NCBI RefSeq assembly: GCF_947077765.1
Contig: NZ_CAMTTF010000007.1
Location: forward strand, 62,001-126,000
DNA from: Salinibacter grassmerensis
GTDB lineage: Bacteria > Bacteroidota > Rhodothermia > Rhodothermales > Salinibacteraceae
Length of the DNA: 64,000 nt
Direction of reading: 5' to 3'
The translations under genes and the position numbers were made by a program. Positions 56,984-64,000 of this stretch are shown here, in pieces; positions within the stretch are counted from its first letter, which is position 1, and the number at the start of each line of letters is the position of its first letter. The notes beneath the pieces are model-generated. The model made no database searches. It was given only the letters and a program-made list of their open reading frames with translations, and was not told the origin of the DNA.

Positions 56984-58267
56984 TTAGGTCCAGGCGCGAA
57001 GCTCAGTGAGCTCCTCCGCTATGGGAGCGACCTGGTCGGGCGCTAGCGTGCCCCGATCGGTGAGCAGGCCGCCCGTAAGGAGGGCGGGAGGGGTGGTGTC
57101 GAACCGAGGCGCCCGCACCGCTACGTCCAGAGACCCGTCGTACACGGTTCGATCCGCGGCGGACTCGTCGGACGTATCGTCGTCCACCGAGATTTTATCG
57201 ATCGCGCACGCGGCGTACACAGGCACCTCGGCGTGATGGGCCGCGAGGGCAGCCCCGTACGTCCCTGCCTTGTTCACCACCGCGCCCGAAGGCTGTACCG
57301 TATCCGCCCCCACGAGTACGGCGTCGATGGCGCCCTTCTGCAGGCGACGAGCGACGGCGGCGTCGGGGAGGAGCGTCACGTCGAGGCCGGCTCTGGTGAG
57401 GCGTTCGGCGACGCCCACGCCCTCCTCTCCAGGTGCCGAGACGGCCACGCTGACGGTGGGCGACGGATCGGCGCTCTGGAGGGCCGACAGAACGGTGCCG
57501 GAGCGGGACAGGGTGAGCACATGGGCTCCGCCTACCTGTGCGGCCGCGGTCTCGGCCGCCGCCGCGTCGGCCGCCAGGGCGTTCTGGATGGCCTCGTGGG
57601 CGTTGGTTTCGACCGCATCAGGAGGGAGCTCCGGGAGGCTCGCGTGCATGGCGCGATGAAGCCGGTTTACCAGCGCCGCCATTGACGGCCGGGCATCCAG
57701 CAGGCGATGGGCGATGCCGATCAGGCGCCCCCGAGCATCCTCAATCGTGCCGGCCTCGGACTGGGCGAGCATGCCGGCCCGGTCGCGCAGCACCTCCAGG
57801 GCTCGAATTGAGAGATAGGCCGACCCGTGCGTCGTGTCGTTCGTGATGCCGAGGATGGACGGTGCCACGCGGCGGTACGAGGTCCAAAGGTCCGGCACCG
57901 TATCGCGCCGCAACAGTGCGGTGGGAGAGACCCACTCGACCTCCTCGGTCTCCCAGTTCGTCTGGATCGATCGGGCGTCGACGTCGAACAGGAACGGGTG
58001 GACCCGCCAGCGCGTCCCGTGGTCGTCATCCTCGACCGTGAACGCCGATCCCTGCCGTTGGGGATGAACGTCGGCGTCACGCAGGCCCGTTTCCTCCTCG
58101 ACCTCTCGCAGCGCGGACGCCGGCGGATCATCATCTTCAATATGCCCGGTGACGGCGCCCCACTGGCCGGGATACGAGTCAACATTTTCGCTGCGGTGAA
58201 GAAGCAGCACCTCGCCTCGGTGCCGGAGAAAAACGGTGACGACGGGTGTCGGGTCGGCGTCGGGCAT
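56984..58267 (-). CDS. Nudix domain fused to eIF-2B alpha-like domain
   Basis: 427 aa from ATG 58267. Residues about 8-140 are a Nudix domain with box GHIEDDDPPASALREVEEETGL (R54, E55, E57-E59, G61); it is one residue shorter than consensus and has Asp for the first Glu. Residues about 150-427 are an eIF-2B alpha/ribose-1,5-bisphosphate isomerase-like fold: RPSMAALVNRLHRAM, VLTLSRSGTVLSAL, VLVGADTVQPSGAVVNKAGTYGAALAA. The fused architecture is, as I recall, found in haloarchaea. The substrate is unknown; a phosphosugar isomerase role is inference. Confidence 0.9.
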   Translation of the reverse strand: MPDADPTPVVTVFLRHRGEVLLLHRSENVDSYPGQWGAVTGHIEDDDPPASALREVEEETGLRDADVHPQRQGSAFTVEDDDHGTRWRVHPFLFDVDARSIQTNWETEEVEWVSPTALLRRDTVPDLWTSYRRVAPSILGITNDTTHGSAYLSIRALEVLRDRAGMLAQSEAGTIEDARGRLIGIAHRLLDARPSMAALVNRLHRAMHASLPELPPDAVETNAHEAIQNALAADAAAAETAAAQVGGAHVLTLSRSGTVLSALQSADPSPTVSVAVSAPGEEGVGVAERLTRAGLDVTLLPDAAVARRLQKGAIDAVLVGADTVQPSGAVVNKAGTYGAALAAHHAEVPVYAACAIDKISVDDDTSDESAADRTVYDGSLDVAVRAPRFDTTPPALLTGGLLTDRGTLAPDQVAPIAEELTELRAWT

Positions 58268-58425
58268 GGGACGAAAGCCAAAACACGTGCAAGAAAACAA
58301 CACGGCGAGATCACTGCCTGGCACGCGCCCCGTCGTTGAGCGATCCGTCCGTGTAGGCAGACGGTTGGAAATTTTGCGTCCGATTGCTACTATAGGAGTA
58401 GTAATAGATAGATGCCTCTGTCGTC

Positions 58426-59850
58426 ATGTCAAGCTTCCACGGTCGTCTTTGGCTCCTGCTGGCCTGTGCTTTGGTCGGCGCCGGGTGTGTTACGTCGTTT
58501 CCCCGCCACACTGGAGGGACGTCGCCGGAGCGCGTCGTCTCGACGCCCGACTCGACCCGCCCGACGTCGGTTGAGCGGGACACGACGCGCCGTCCCCTCG
58601 GTAGCGCCGGACCGATGCATGCCCTGCGCGCCGCCTACATGGATGGAGCCTACGACGCGGTGGCCCGTCGCATCCGCAGCCGACGACACAACGACTCGCT
58701 CCGCACGTCCGAATCGCAAGAGCTCCACGTCCTGCTCGGACGGGCCGAACAGGCACGAGGACGGCACGCGGCTGCCATTGACGCCCTACGCACGGCCCGA
58801 CGGGTCGCCGAGGAGGAAGGGCGGTCCACAGCGGTGATTGACCGGGCCCTCGGGGACAGCTACACTGCGCTGTACCGGTGGCCAGAGGCCGCGTCGGCGT
58901 TCGAGCGTGTGCTCGATGCGCATCCCGACGACCGGGCGGTTCGGCAGGCTCTCGCGGAGACATACCGGCGCTCTCGAGAGTGGGCGGAGGCGCGGGCTCA
59001 GTACGCACAATTGGTGCGTGCCGACTCCTCAAACGGGCAGTGGTGGGCGCGCCTCGGGCAGTGTACCCTTGAGCTCAACCAAGCAGAGCAGGCGCGGCGC
59101 CACTTCAGGGAGGCCCACCGGCGAGTGCCACAGTCCGCAGAGGTGGCGCTGTCCCTCAGCCGGCTGCACCGCGCAGATGGGCATCCCGAAGCAGCCCGGC
59201 GCGTCGTGGACACCACCTTGACTTACCAGTCGGGGGATCCCCGACTGTGGCGCCGCCGAGCCGACCTCGCATTTGAGCGTGACGATCTCAAGGAGGCGCG
59301 TCGTGCGTACGTCCGGACGCTGGCCACGGGCGACTCGTCGGCGACGGTGTACCGGCGGATTGGCCTCGTCGACGTGCGCCGCCGGCGGTATGCCCAGGCC
59401 CTCCCGTTCCTCCGGCGGTCCCTGCGGCGCGACTCCAGTCACGTCCGTACGCCCCTTTATCTGGGCGTTACGTACCTGCGGCTCGACAGCCTGCACCGGG
59501 CGGGCATGTACCTTCAAAATACCATCGACCAGGAAGCGAAGGGCCCGATTACGAAAGCCCTGGAGCACCAAGGGGCCCTGTACAGTCGGCGTGGAAACGT
59601 GTCCGCCGCGATCGAGGCCTACAAAACGGCCCTCCGACTACGACCCGGGCGGACGGAGCTCTACTTCCGCCTCGCGACGGTCTACGACGAGCACTACAGG
59701 GACAAGGCCCCTGCCGCCCGTTACTACCGCCGATTTCTCCAGGCCCACGAGGGGACACTTCCTGAGCTGCGCCGATGCGCCACGTCTCGTCTCGATGCCC
59801 TTCGCCCCACCCTCCACATGCAGCAGGGCCCCGCGTCGTCGAACGAGTAA
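58426..59850 (+). CDS. TPR-repeat lipoprotein
   Basis: 474 aa. Signal FHGRLWLLLACALVGAGC with lipobox (VGAGC). From about residue 60 the protein is TPR-like: AAIDALRTARRVAEEEGRST, GDSYTALYRWPEAASAFERVLDAHPDD, ETYRRSREWAEARAQYAQLVRADSSN, GQCTLELNQAEQARRHFREAHRRVPQS, EHQGALYSRRGNVSAAIEAYKTAL. More than eight units, consistent with a periplasmic or outer-membrane scaffold. No specific pathway recognised. The small barrel gene starts 170 bp downstream. Confidence 0.85.
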   Translation: MSSFHGRLWLLLACALVGAGCVTSFPRHTGGTSPERVVSTPDSTRPTSVERDTTRRPLGSAGPMHALRAAYMDGAYDAVARRIRSRRHNDSLRTSESQELHVLLGRAEQARGRHAAAIDALRTARRVAEEEGRSTAVIDRALGDSYTALYRWPEAASAFERVLDAHPDDRAVRQALAETYRRSREWAEARAQYAQLVRADSSNGQWWARLGQCTLELNQAEQARRHFREAHRRVPQSAEVALSLSRLHRADGHPEAARRVVDTTLTYQSGDPRLWRRRADLAFERDDLKEARRAYVRTLATGDSSATVYRRIGLVDVRRRRYAQALPFLRRSLRRDSSHVRTPLYLGVTYLRLDSLHRAGMYLQNTIDQEAKGPITKALEHQGALYSRRGNVSAAIEAYKTALRLRPGRTELYFRLATVYDEHYRDKAPAARYYRRFLQAHEGTLPELRRCATSRLDALRPTLHMQQGPASSNE

Positions 59851-60020
59851 ATGCGGGGATCTAGCCGAGGCGGGCCGTGTTAGAAGGTCGTGCGAAGCGG
59901 ACGACATTCAGAGACAGCAGGGTGGGGGTGGACAAGCGCTTCGCCTGCCCGGGCCGCCCAAAGTATGTCCATTTGATCCTCCGAAGGGCTTCTCCCCCAC
60001 GCAATCGATCTTCCGGCTCC

Positions 60021-60641
60021 ATGCGACGGACCGCTGCGCTTCTCATTGTTCTCGGCCTCGTTCTCAGCACCCGCGTGTCGGCCCAGCCGGCGGTCTCCGT
60101 TCGCGGAAACGTAGGGGCGGCGTTCTTTCAGTCGCCCGAGGGCCTGAATACGGTTCTGAATTCCGGGGTGGACCTGGGACTTGAAGCAGGGTTGGAAGTG
60201 TACAGTGGATTAGAGGTCGTCTTGCAGGGAAGTTACGACCGGTTTACTCAAAATGGCGATACCTACGCGCTCTTACCGAATACAAACGTTTCGGTAGAAG
60301 AAGAGATAGAAGGCGGAGCCCTAAACGTCTTGAACGGAACGGTCGGTCTGCGCTATACCCTCCGAAATCAGAGCGATGCCCATCCGTACGTGGCAGGGGG
60401 AATAGGGGTATACCAGACCATGCTCGCCGAGACACGGGGCTCTCAAGACGAAAAGCTTCAGTCGGAACTAGCGACCACCGAGAGAGGATTTCACGTGGCG
60501 ATCGGGTCCAACTTTCGAATCGACGAGACCTACGGGGTTTTCTTTGAGCCGCGGTACGTCGTTGTGAATACAGAAGACTCGGATCTCCAGACAGGAATTC
60601 GTTACGTCACCGTTCGGTTGGGAGTAGACGTGCAGTTCTGA
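60021..60641 (+). CDS. small outer-membrane beta-barrel protein
   Basis: 206 aa from ATG 60021, signal peptide MRRTAALLIVLGLVLSTRVSAQ. Body is an OmpA/OmpW-like eight-strand pattern: SVRGNVGAAFFQSPEGLN, GLEAGLEVYSGLEVVLQGSYDRF, GTVGLRYTLRN...PYVAGGIGVYQ, YVTVRLGVDVQF with aromatic end. Its middle part (about 60240-60350) is noticeably more AT-rich than neighbouring genes, hinting at transfer or relaxed selection. Ligand unknown. Confidence 0.8.
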   Translation: MRRTAALLIVLGLVLSTRVSAQPAVSVRGNVGAAFFQSPEGLNTVLNSGVDLGLEAGLEVYSGLEVVLQGSYDRFTQNGDTYALLPNTNVSVEEEIEGGALNVLNGTVGLRYTLRNQSDAHPYVAGGIGVYQTMLAETRGSQDEKLQSELATTERGFHVAIGSNFRIDETYGVFFEPRYVVVNTEDSDLQTGIRYVTVRLGVDVQF

Positions 60642-60707
60642 TCCGCTAGGAACAACAGAGACGACGCTGAAGAAGATCTGCGTGAAGAAAGCAAATATCC
60701 ATGTGGC

Positions 60708-61013
60708 CTACGCGGCCGCCGTGGCGTTCACGGCTTCAACTCGCTTTACCTTTGGCACCGACCGCTTGAGAGCCTGCTCGATGCCTGCACGTAGCGTCAT
60801 GGTGCTCATGGGGCACGATCCGCAGGCCCCCAGCAGCTCAAGCTCCACGACGTAGTCGGAGGTCACGTTCAACAGCCGGACCGACCCTCCGTCCGCCATG
60901 AGGTAGGGACGGATCGTGTCGAGGGCGTCCTCAATGTTGTCGCGCAGCTCCGGGTCGATGTGAGGGGGCGACCCGTCTTCGGTATCGGGAGACGAAGGCA
61001 CGTCATCGGACAT
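60708..61013 (-). CDS. NifU-like (NFU) iron-sulfur scaffold protein
   Basis: 101 aa. The NifU C-terminal domain signature is DGGSVRLLNVTSDYVVELELLGACGSCPMSTMTLRAGIEQAL with C64 and C67, which bind a transferable Fe-S cluster. An acidic, Pro-rich N-terminus of about 20 residues precedes it. It lies 146 bp downstream of mrp on the same strand; Nfu and Mrp both act in Fe-S cluster delivery. Confidence 0.95.
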   Translation of the reverse strand: MSDDVPSSPDTEDGSPPHIDPELRDNIEDALDTIRPYLMADGGSVRLLNVTSDYVVELELLGACGSCPMSTMTLRAGIEQALKRSVPKVKRVEAVNATAAA

Positions 61014-61159
61014 AAGGCGTCAAGGCGATTGCATGGGGGCAGCGTGAACCCGGACGTCGTGATTCTTCAACACCTAACGGATGGGACGCGGGTGCGTTCG
61101 GAAAATTTGTGGAGTGAGACCTCTTTTGCCACTGTTCCGGGTCGGTGGCCAGGCGGCCC

Positions 61160-62284
61160 TTACTCGTAGAGAATCTCAATCTTCTGGGTCGGATCGTCCT
61201 CGGCGTTGCGGAGGGCAACCTGCTCGGTAAGCTGATCGGCGATCTCGGCGAACGCCTGGGTAGAGGCACTGTCTGGGGCGGACCGCACGATGGGGGTGCC
61301 TTGGTCGCTGCTCTCGCGGATCTCTTGCTGAATGGGCACCTCTCCGAGGAACGGCACGTCGAGTTCCTGGGCCAGCTCCTGGGCCCCCGCCCGGCCGAAG
61401 AGATAGTACTTGCGGTCCGGCTGGTCGGGGGGCGAGAAGTACGCCATATTCTCGACCATGCCCACGACGGGCACGTTCACGTTGTCGAACATGGCCTTAC
61501 CCTTCCGCGCGTCGGCGAGGGCGAGGTCTTGCGGCGTCGAGACGACGACGGCCCCGGTGAGGGGAATGGTCTGGACGATGGTGAGCTGGACGTCACCGGT
61601 TCCGGGAGGAAGGTCGAGGATCATGTACTCAATGTCCCCCCAGTCCACGTCACCGAGGAACTGGCGCACGGCCTTCGTGACCATCGGCCCGCGCCAGACG
61701 ACCGCCTGGTCGGGGTCGACCATGAAGCCCATCGACAGGGTTTTGATGCCGTGCTTCTCGAGCGGGACCATCTTGCGCTCGTCGTTCACGCGCGGCTTTT
61801 CGCCCTCCATGCCCATCATTTTGGGAATCGAGGGACCGTAGATGTCGGTGTCCACGAGCGCCACCTCGTATCCCTGTTCGGAGAGGGACATCGCCAGGTT
61901 GACGGCGACGGTGCTCTTGCCCACACCGCCCTTCCCGCTGGCCACGGCAATTGTGTTTTGCACGCCGTCTTCGCCGCTCGTCTGCTGCTTCTCTCCTCCC
62001 TGATCGCCCACCATTAGGTCGTCCCCCAGCGGGATCATCTCACTGTCCACCTCTACGTCTACCGACAACTCACGGCTCACCTCCTCGTGCAGCAGGCGCT
62101 GGCAGGCCTCTTCGACCTGATTGGCGAAGGGCCCGTCCGGATCCTTCACGACGACGGTAAACGAGACATGCCCGTCCTCGATTGTGAGATCCTTCACCAT
62201 ATCGAGCCGGATGATGTCCTTGTCCTCCTTCGGGTGCTTGATCTGTCGGAGGACATCCAAGATGTCTTCGCGGGCGGCGGGCAT
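61160..62284 (-). CDS. Mrp/ApbC family Fe-S cluster carrier ATPase
   Basis: 374 aa from ATG 62284. N-terminal MIP18/DUF59-like domain (about 1-85), acidic linker, then the deviant Walker A SGKGGVGKS at about 116-124, VDTDIYGPSIPKMMG, YMILDLPPGTGDVQLTIVQTIPLTGAVVVSTPQDLALADARKG and VGMVENMAYF. The CxxC that many Mrp proteins carry after this point is replaced by PPDQPDRKYYLF, so cluster ligation may differ. An nfu-type gene is adjacent. Confidence 0.95.
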   Translation of the reverse strand: MPAAREDILDVLRQIKHPKEDKDIIRLDMVKDLTIEDGHVSFTVVVKDPDGPFANQVEEACQRLLHEEVSRELSVDVEVDSEMIPLGDDLMVGDQGGEKQQTSGEDGVQNTIAVASGKGGVGKSTVAVNLAMSLSEQGYEVALVDTDIYGPSIPKMMGMEGEKPRVNDERKMVPLEKHGIKTLSMGFMVDPDQAVVWRGPMVTKAVRQFLGDVDWGDIEYMILDLPPGTGDVQLTIVQTIPLTGAVVVSTPQDLALADARKGKAMFDNVNVPVVGMVENMAYFSPPDQPDRKYYLFGRAGAQELAQELDVPFLGEVPIQQEIRESSDQGTPIVRSAPDSASTQAFAEIADQLTEQVALRNAEDDPTQKIEILYE

Positions 62285-62527
62285 AGGATGGGGAAGCAAT
62301 GGGACAGCATATCAAGGCGATACACCCCACCACAGGAACGGGTGGATGTTCCTCTCAGCGCCGGAGATTCCTGCCGAATTACCTCATCTTGCAACACCGG
62401 ATTGTCCCTGCTAGCGGCGCTGAGAAGGAAGAGTTGAGGAGGAACACGCCTCGTGGTCGCGGATCCTGAATGGAAAGCAAGGGGTCCGTTGGAGACGAGG
62501 ATCCCGTTGGAGAAGTGACGACGCCGA

Positions 62528-63490
62528 CTAGGACGGGGAGGTCGGAGCCGAGGCCAGGAGGCGGAGGGCCAGGCCGTGACGCAGTTCGTAGGGACTCACG
62601 CGAAGATCCTCTAGCTCGTAGTGAGCCAGGACGCGATCAAGGAGAATCACGCCCATCGGAAAAACATCAGCCCGATTCTCCATGGCTTTCGGGTGCAGCC
62701 TGAGGATCTCGTCGACAGACCGCCTGAGGAGGCGCTCGCGCCAGCGGCGCACGTCCTCCCGAACGAGCACGAACCCGTCGCCGTGCAGCGCGTCCCAGGT
62801 GCTATGGGGGCCCGCGTGGACGAGGGCCAGGGCGGTGGCGGTGCCGGCCGTGCCGATGAGCGCAGGGGCATCCCCCAGCGCGAGGGGGTGAGCCGCGAGG
62901 GCCTCGTCGACGATCTGCTCGGCCGTCTCGACGGCGTCGCGGGACGGGGGCTGCGATGCGAAGCAGCGCTCGGTCAGGCGCACGCACCCGACATCGAGGC
63001 TGGCGTGATCCCGGATGGCGTCGGCGGGCGATGAGTGGAGCTGTGTCGGGTGCGTGCCGGCGACGAGTTCAGTGGACCCGCCGCCCACATCGACGACCAG
63101 GCACGGTCCCGAATGGTCGTCGAACGCTGCGCAGGCCGCCGCAAAGCTCCACGTTGCCTCTTCGGCCCCGGAGAGAAGATCGACGGTCAGCCCCAGGTCG
63201 TCCCGCACCGACGCGAGAACGGCATCCCGGTTCGTCGCGTCGCGGAGGGCACTCGTGCCGGCGGCCGAGAGCCGATCCACATCGTACGCCCGGGCCACTC
63301 GGAGATGGTCGCGCAGTGCATCGACGAGACGCTCCCGCGCCTCCAGTCCAATGCGGCCCCGGGCATCCACCCCTTCCCCCAGCCGCACGAACCGCTCGGC
63401 CGTGTGGAGGCGGCGCAGCTCCGTCTCGTCCCGCTCGGCGACGAGGAGTTGGGCCGTGTTCGTACCGATGTCGATCGTAGCGAGGCGCAT
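62528..63490 (-). CDS. Ppx/GppA family exopolyphosphatase/pppGpp phosphatase
   Basis: 320 aa from ATG 63490 (MRLATIDIGTNTAQLLVAERDE). ASKHA-fold motifs: phosphate 1 DIGTNTAQLL, SAAGTSALRDATNRDAVL, and phosphate 2 CLVVDVGGGSTELVAG. At about 320 aa it is the short form with only the two catalytic domains and no C-terminal HD region. It hydrolyses polyphosphate or pppGpp. It starts 5 bp after the prmA stop, so the two are probably co-transcribed. Confidence 0.92.
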   Translation of the reverse strand: MRLATIDIGTNTAQLLVAERDETELRRLHTAERFVRLGEGVDARGRIGLEARERLVDALRDHLRVARAYDVDRLSAAGTSALRDATNRDAVLASVRDDLGLTVDLLSGAEEATWSFAAACAAFDDHSGPCLVVDVGGGSTELVAGTHPTQLHSSPADAIRDHASLDVGCVRLTERCFASQPPSRDAVETAEQIVDEALAAHPLALGDAPALIGTAGTATALALVHAGPHSTWDALHGDGFVLVREDVRRWRERLLRRSVDEILRLHPKAMENRADVFPMGVILLDRVLAHYELEDLRVSPYELRHGLALRLLASAPTSPS

Positions 63491-63495
63491 GGGCG

Positions 63496-64000
63496 TCAGG
63501 CGGATGGAGAACGAGAGAATCGACCGGCCCACCACCCATCTTCCGTAATCTCTGCGTCGGGGTGAAGGCCGTGGGACGCGACCGCGTCGAGGAAGCCGTC
63601 GCGGTGCGACTGGAGAATGCCGGAGAGGAGGAGGGAGGCGTCGGGGGCAAGGTGGGCGGCGAGGGCCGGCATTAACTCTAGCAGGACGCGTCGCGTGATG
63701 TTTGCAGCCACGAGGTCGTAGCGGGAGGCCGGTGCGGCCTCCACGGATCCTTCCTGCACAGTCACACAGTCGGTCCCTACGTTCCGGCGGACATTCTCAC
63801 GGGCATTGCGCACCGCGTTGGAATTGGGGTCCACCCCCAGCGCCGTGTCGGCACCGGCGCGACAGGCCGCGATGGCGAGCACGCCGGTCCCGGTGCCCAC
63901 GTCGAGCACGCGATCGCCGCGGGCGAGGGTGTCGGCCAAGAGCCGCAGGGCCAGCCGCGTGGTGGCGTGGTGCCCCGTGCCGAAGCTCATTTCGGGATCG
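63496..64000 (-). CDS. prmA: ribosomal protein L11 methyltransferase, truncated by window edge
   Basis: The C-terminal two thirds of PrmA. The frame runs off the window upstream of [21 protein letters not shown], the PrmA signature. SAM motif [35 protein letters not shown] and [17 protein letters not shown] (NITR in place of NPPY-like) follow, then [20 protein letters not shown]. It trimethylates L11. The Ppx/GppA gene follows closely. Confidence 0.95.
   Translation of the reverse strand, partial: DPEMSFGTGHHATTRLALRLLADTLARGDRVLDVGTGTGVLAIAACRAGADTALGVDPNSNAVRNARENVRRNVGTDCVTVQEGSVEAAPASRYDLVAANITRRVLLELMPALAAHLAPDASLLLSGILQSHRDGFLDAVASHGLHPDAEITEDGWWAGRFSRSPSA

Overview
The window is GC-rich, almost fully coding chromosomal DNA. 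Its proteins are strongly acidic (Asp/Glu-rich linkers and surfaces, few Lys), which is typical of a salt-in halophile. Several traits point to Bacteroidota/Rhodothermota: a SecA enlarged by insertions and lacking the C-terminal zinc motif, a short glycogen-synthase-like protein next to a DUF4270-like lipoprotein, an LptD-like barrel, and many AQ-type signal peptides and lipoproteins. An extremely halophilic member such as Salinibacter is the most likely source. This is inferred from sequence character, not from a database match.

Layout. 0-6.6 kb (+): partial glyA, a PRPP-binding phosphoribosyltransferase, tatC, an S41 peptidase, a TauE/SafE permease, a methyltransferase and a Nudix hydrolase, then tRNA-Arg(TCG) with a terminator. 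7.1-14.6 kb (-): enolase, FtsB/DivIC, a ROK kinase without its zinc cysteines, an LptD-like barrel, a lipobox-bearing methyltransferase and a double universal stress protein. 14.8-20.1 kb (-): a cell-envelope cluster (short GT5 protein, DUF4270-like lipoprotein, beta-barrel, TPR protein) closed by a good terminator. 20.1-21.2 kb is a 1.1 kb non-coding stretch with a strong 18-bp hairpin. 21.2-26.5 kb: an orphan CcmA-like ATPase, a small unknown protein, two DUF4097-like beta-repeat proteins, lipA and a GNAT acetyltransferase. 26.7-35.3 kb: an exported amidohydrolase, lysine 6-aminotransferase, recN and secA. 35.6-37.6 kb: a second double USP and a tyrosine recombinase that lacks both catalytic arginines.

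37.9-49.7 kb is dominated by ion and osmotic functions: a Na+/Ca2+-type exchanger, CorA, a tail-anchored unknown protein, a degenerate-ATPase/winged-helix-like protein beside an MscS channel, a porin, a second MscS beside a DUF432-like protein, an SLC13 permease with RCK_C domains, and MscL. 49.8-56.8 kb: a dihydrolipoamide acyltransferase, a K+-dependent-type membrane pyrophosphatase, pth, rplY (L25/CTC), prs and tRNA-Gln(TTG). 57-64 kb: a Nudix/eIF2B-like fusion, a TPR lipoprotein, a small barrel, NifU-like and Mrp iron-sulphur proteins, Ppx/GppA and partial prmA.

Most genes are housekeeping. No prophage, CRISPR array, complete insertion sequence or obvious defence island was found. The least explained items are the gene pair beside the first MscS channel, the arginine-less recombinase, the zinc-less ROK kinase, the Nudix-eIF2B fusion and the structured 1.1 kb intergenic region.
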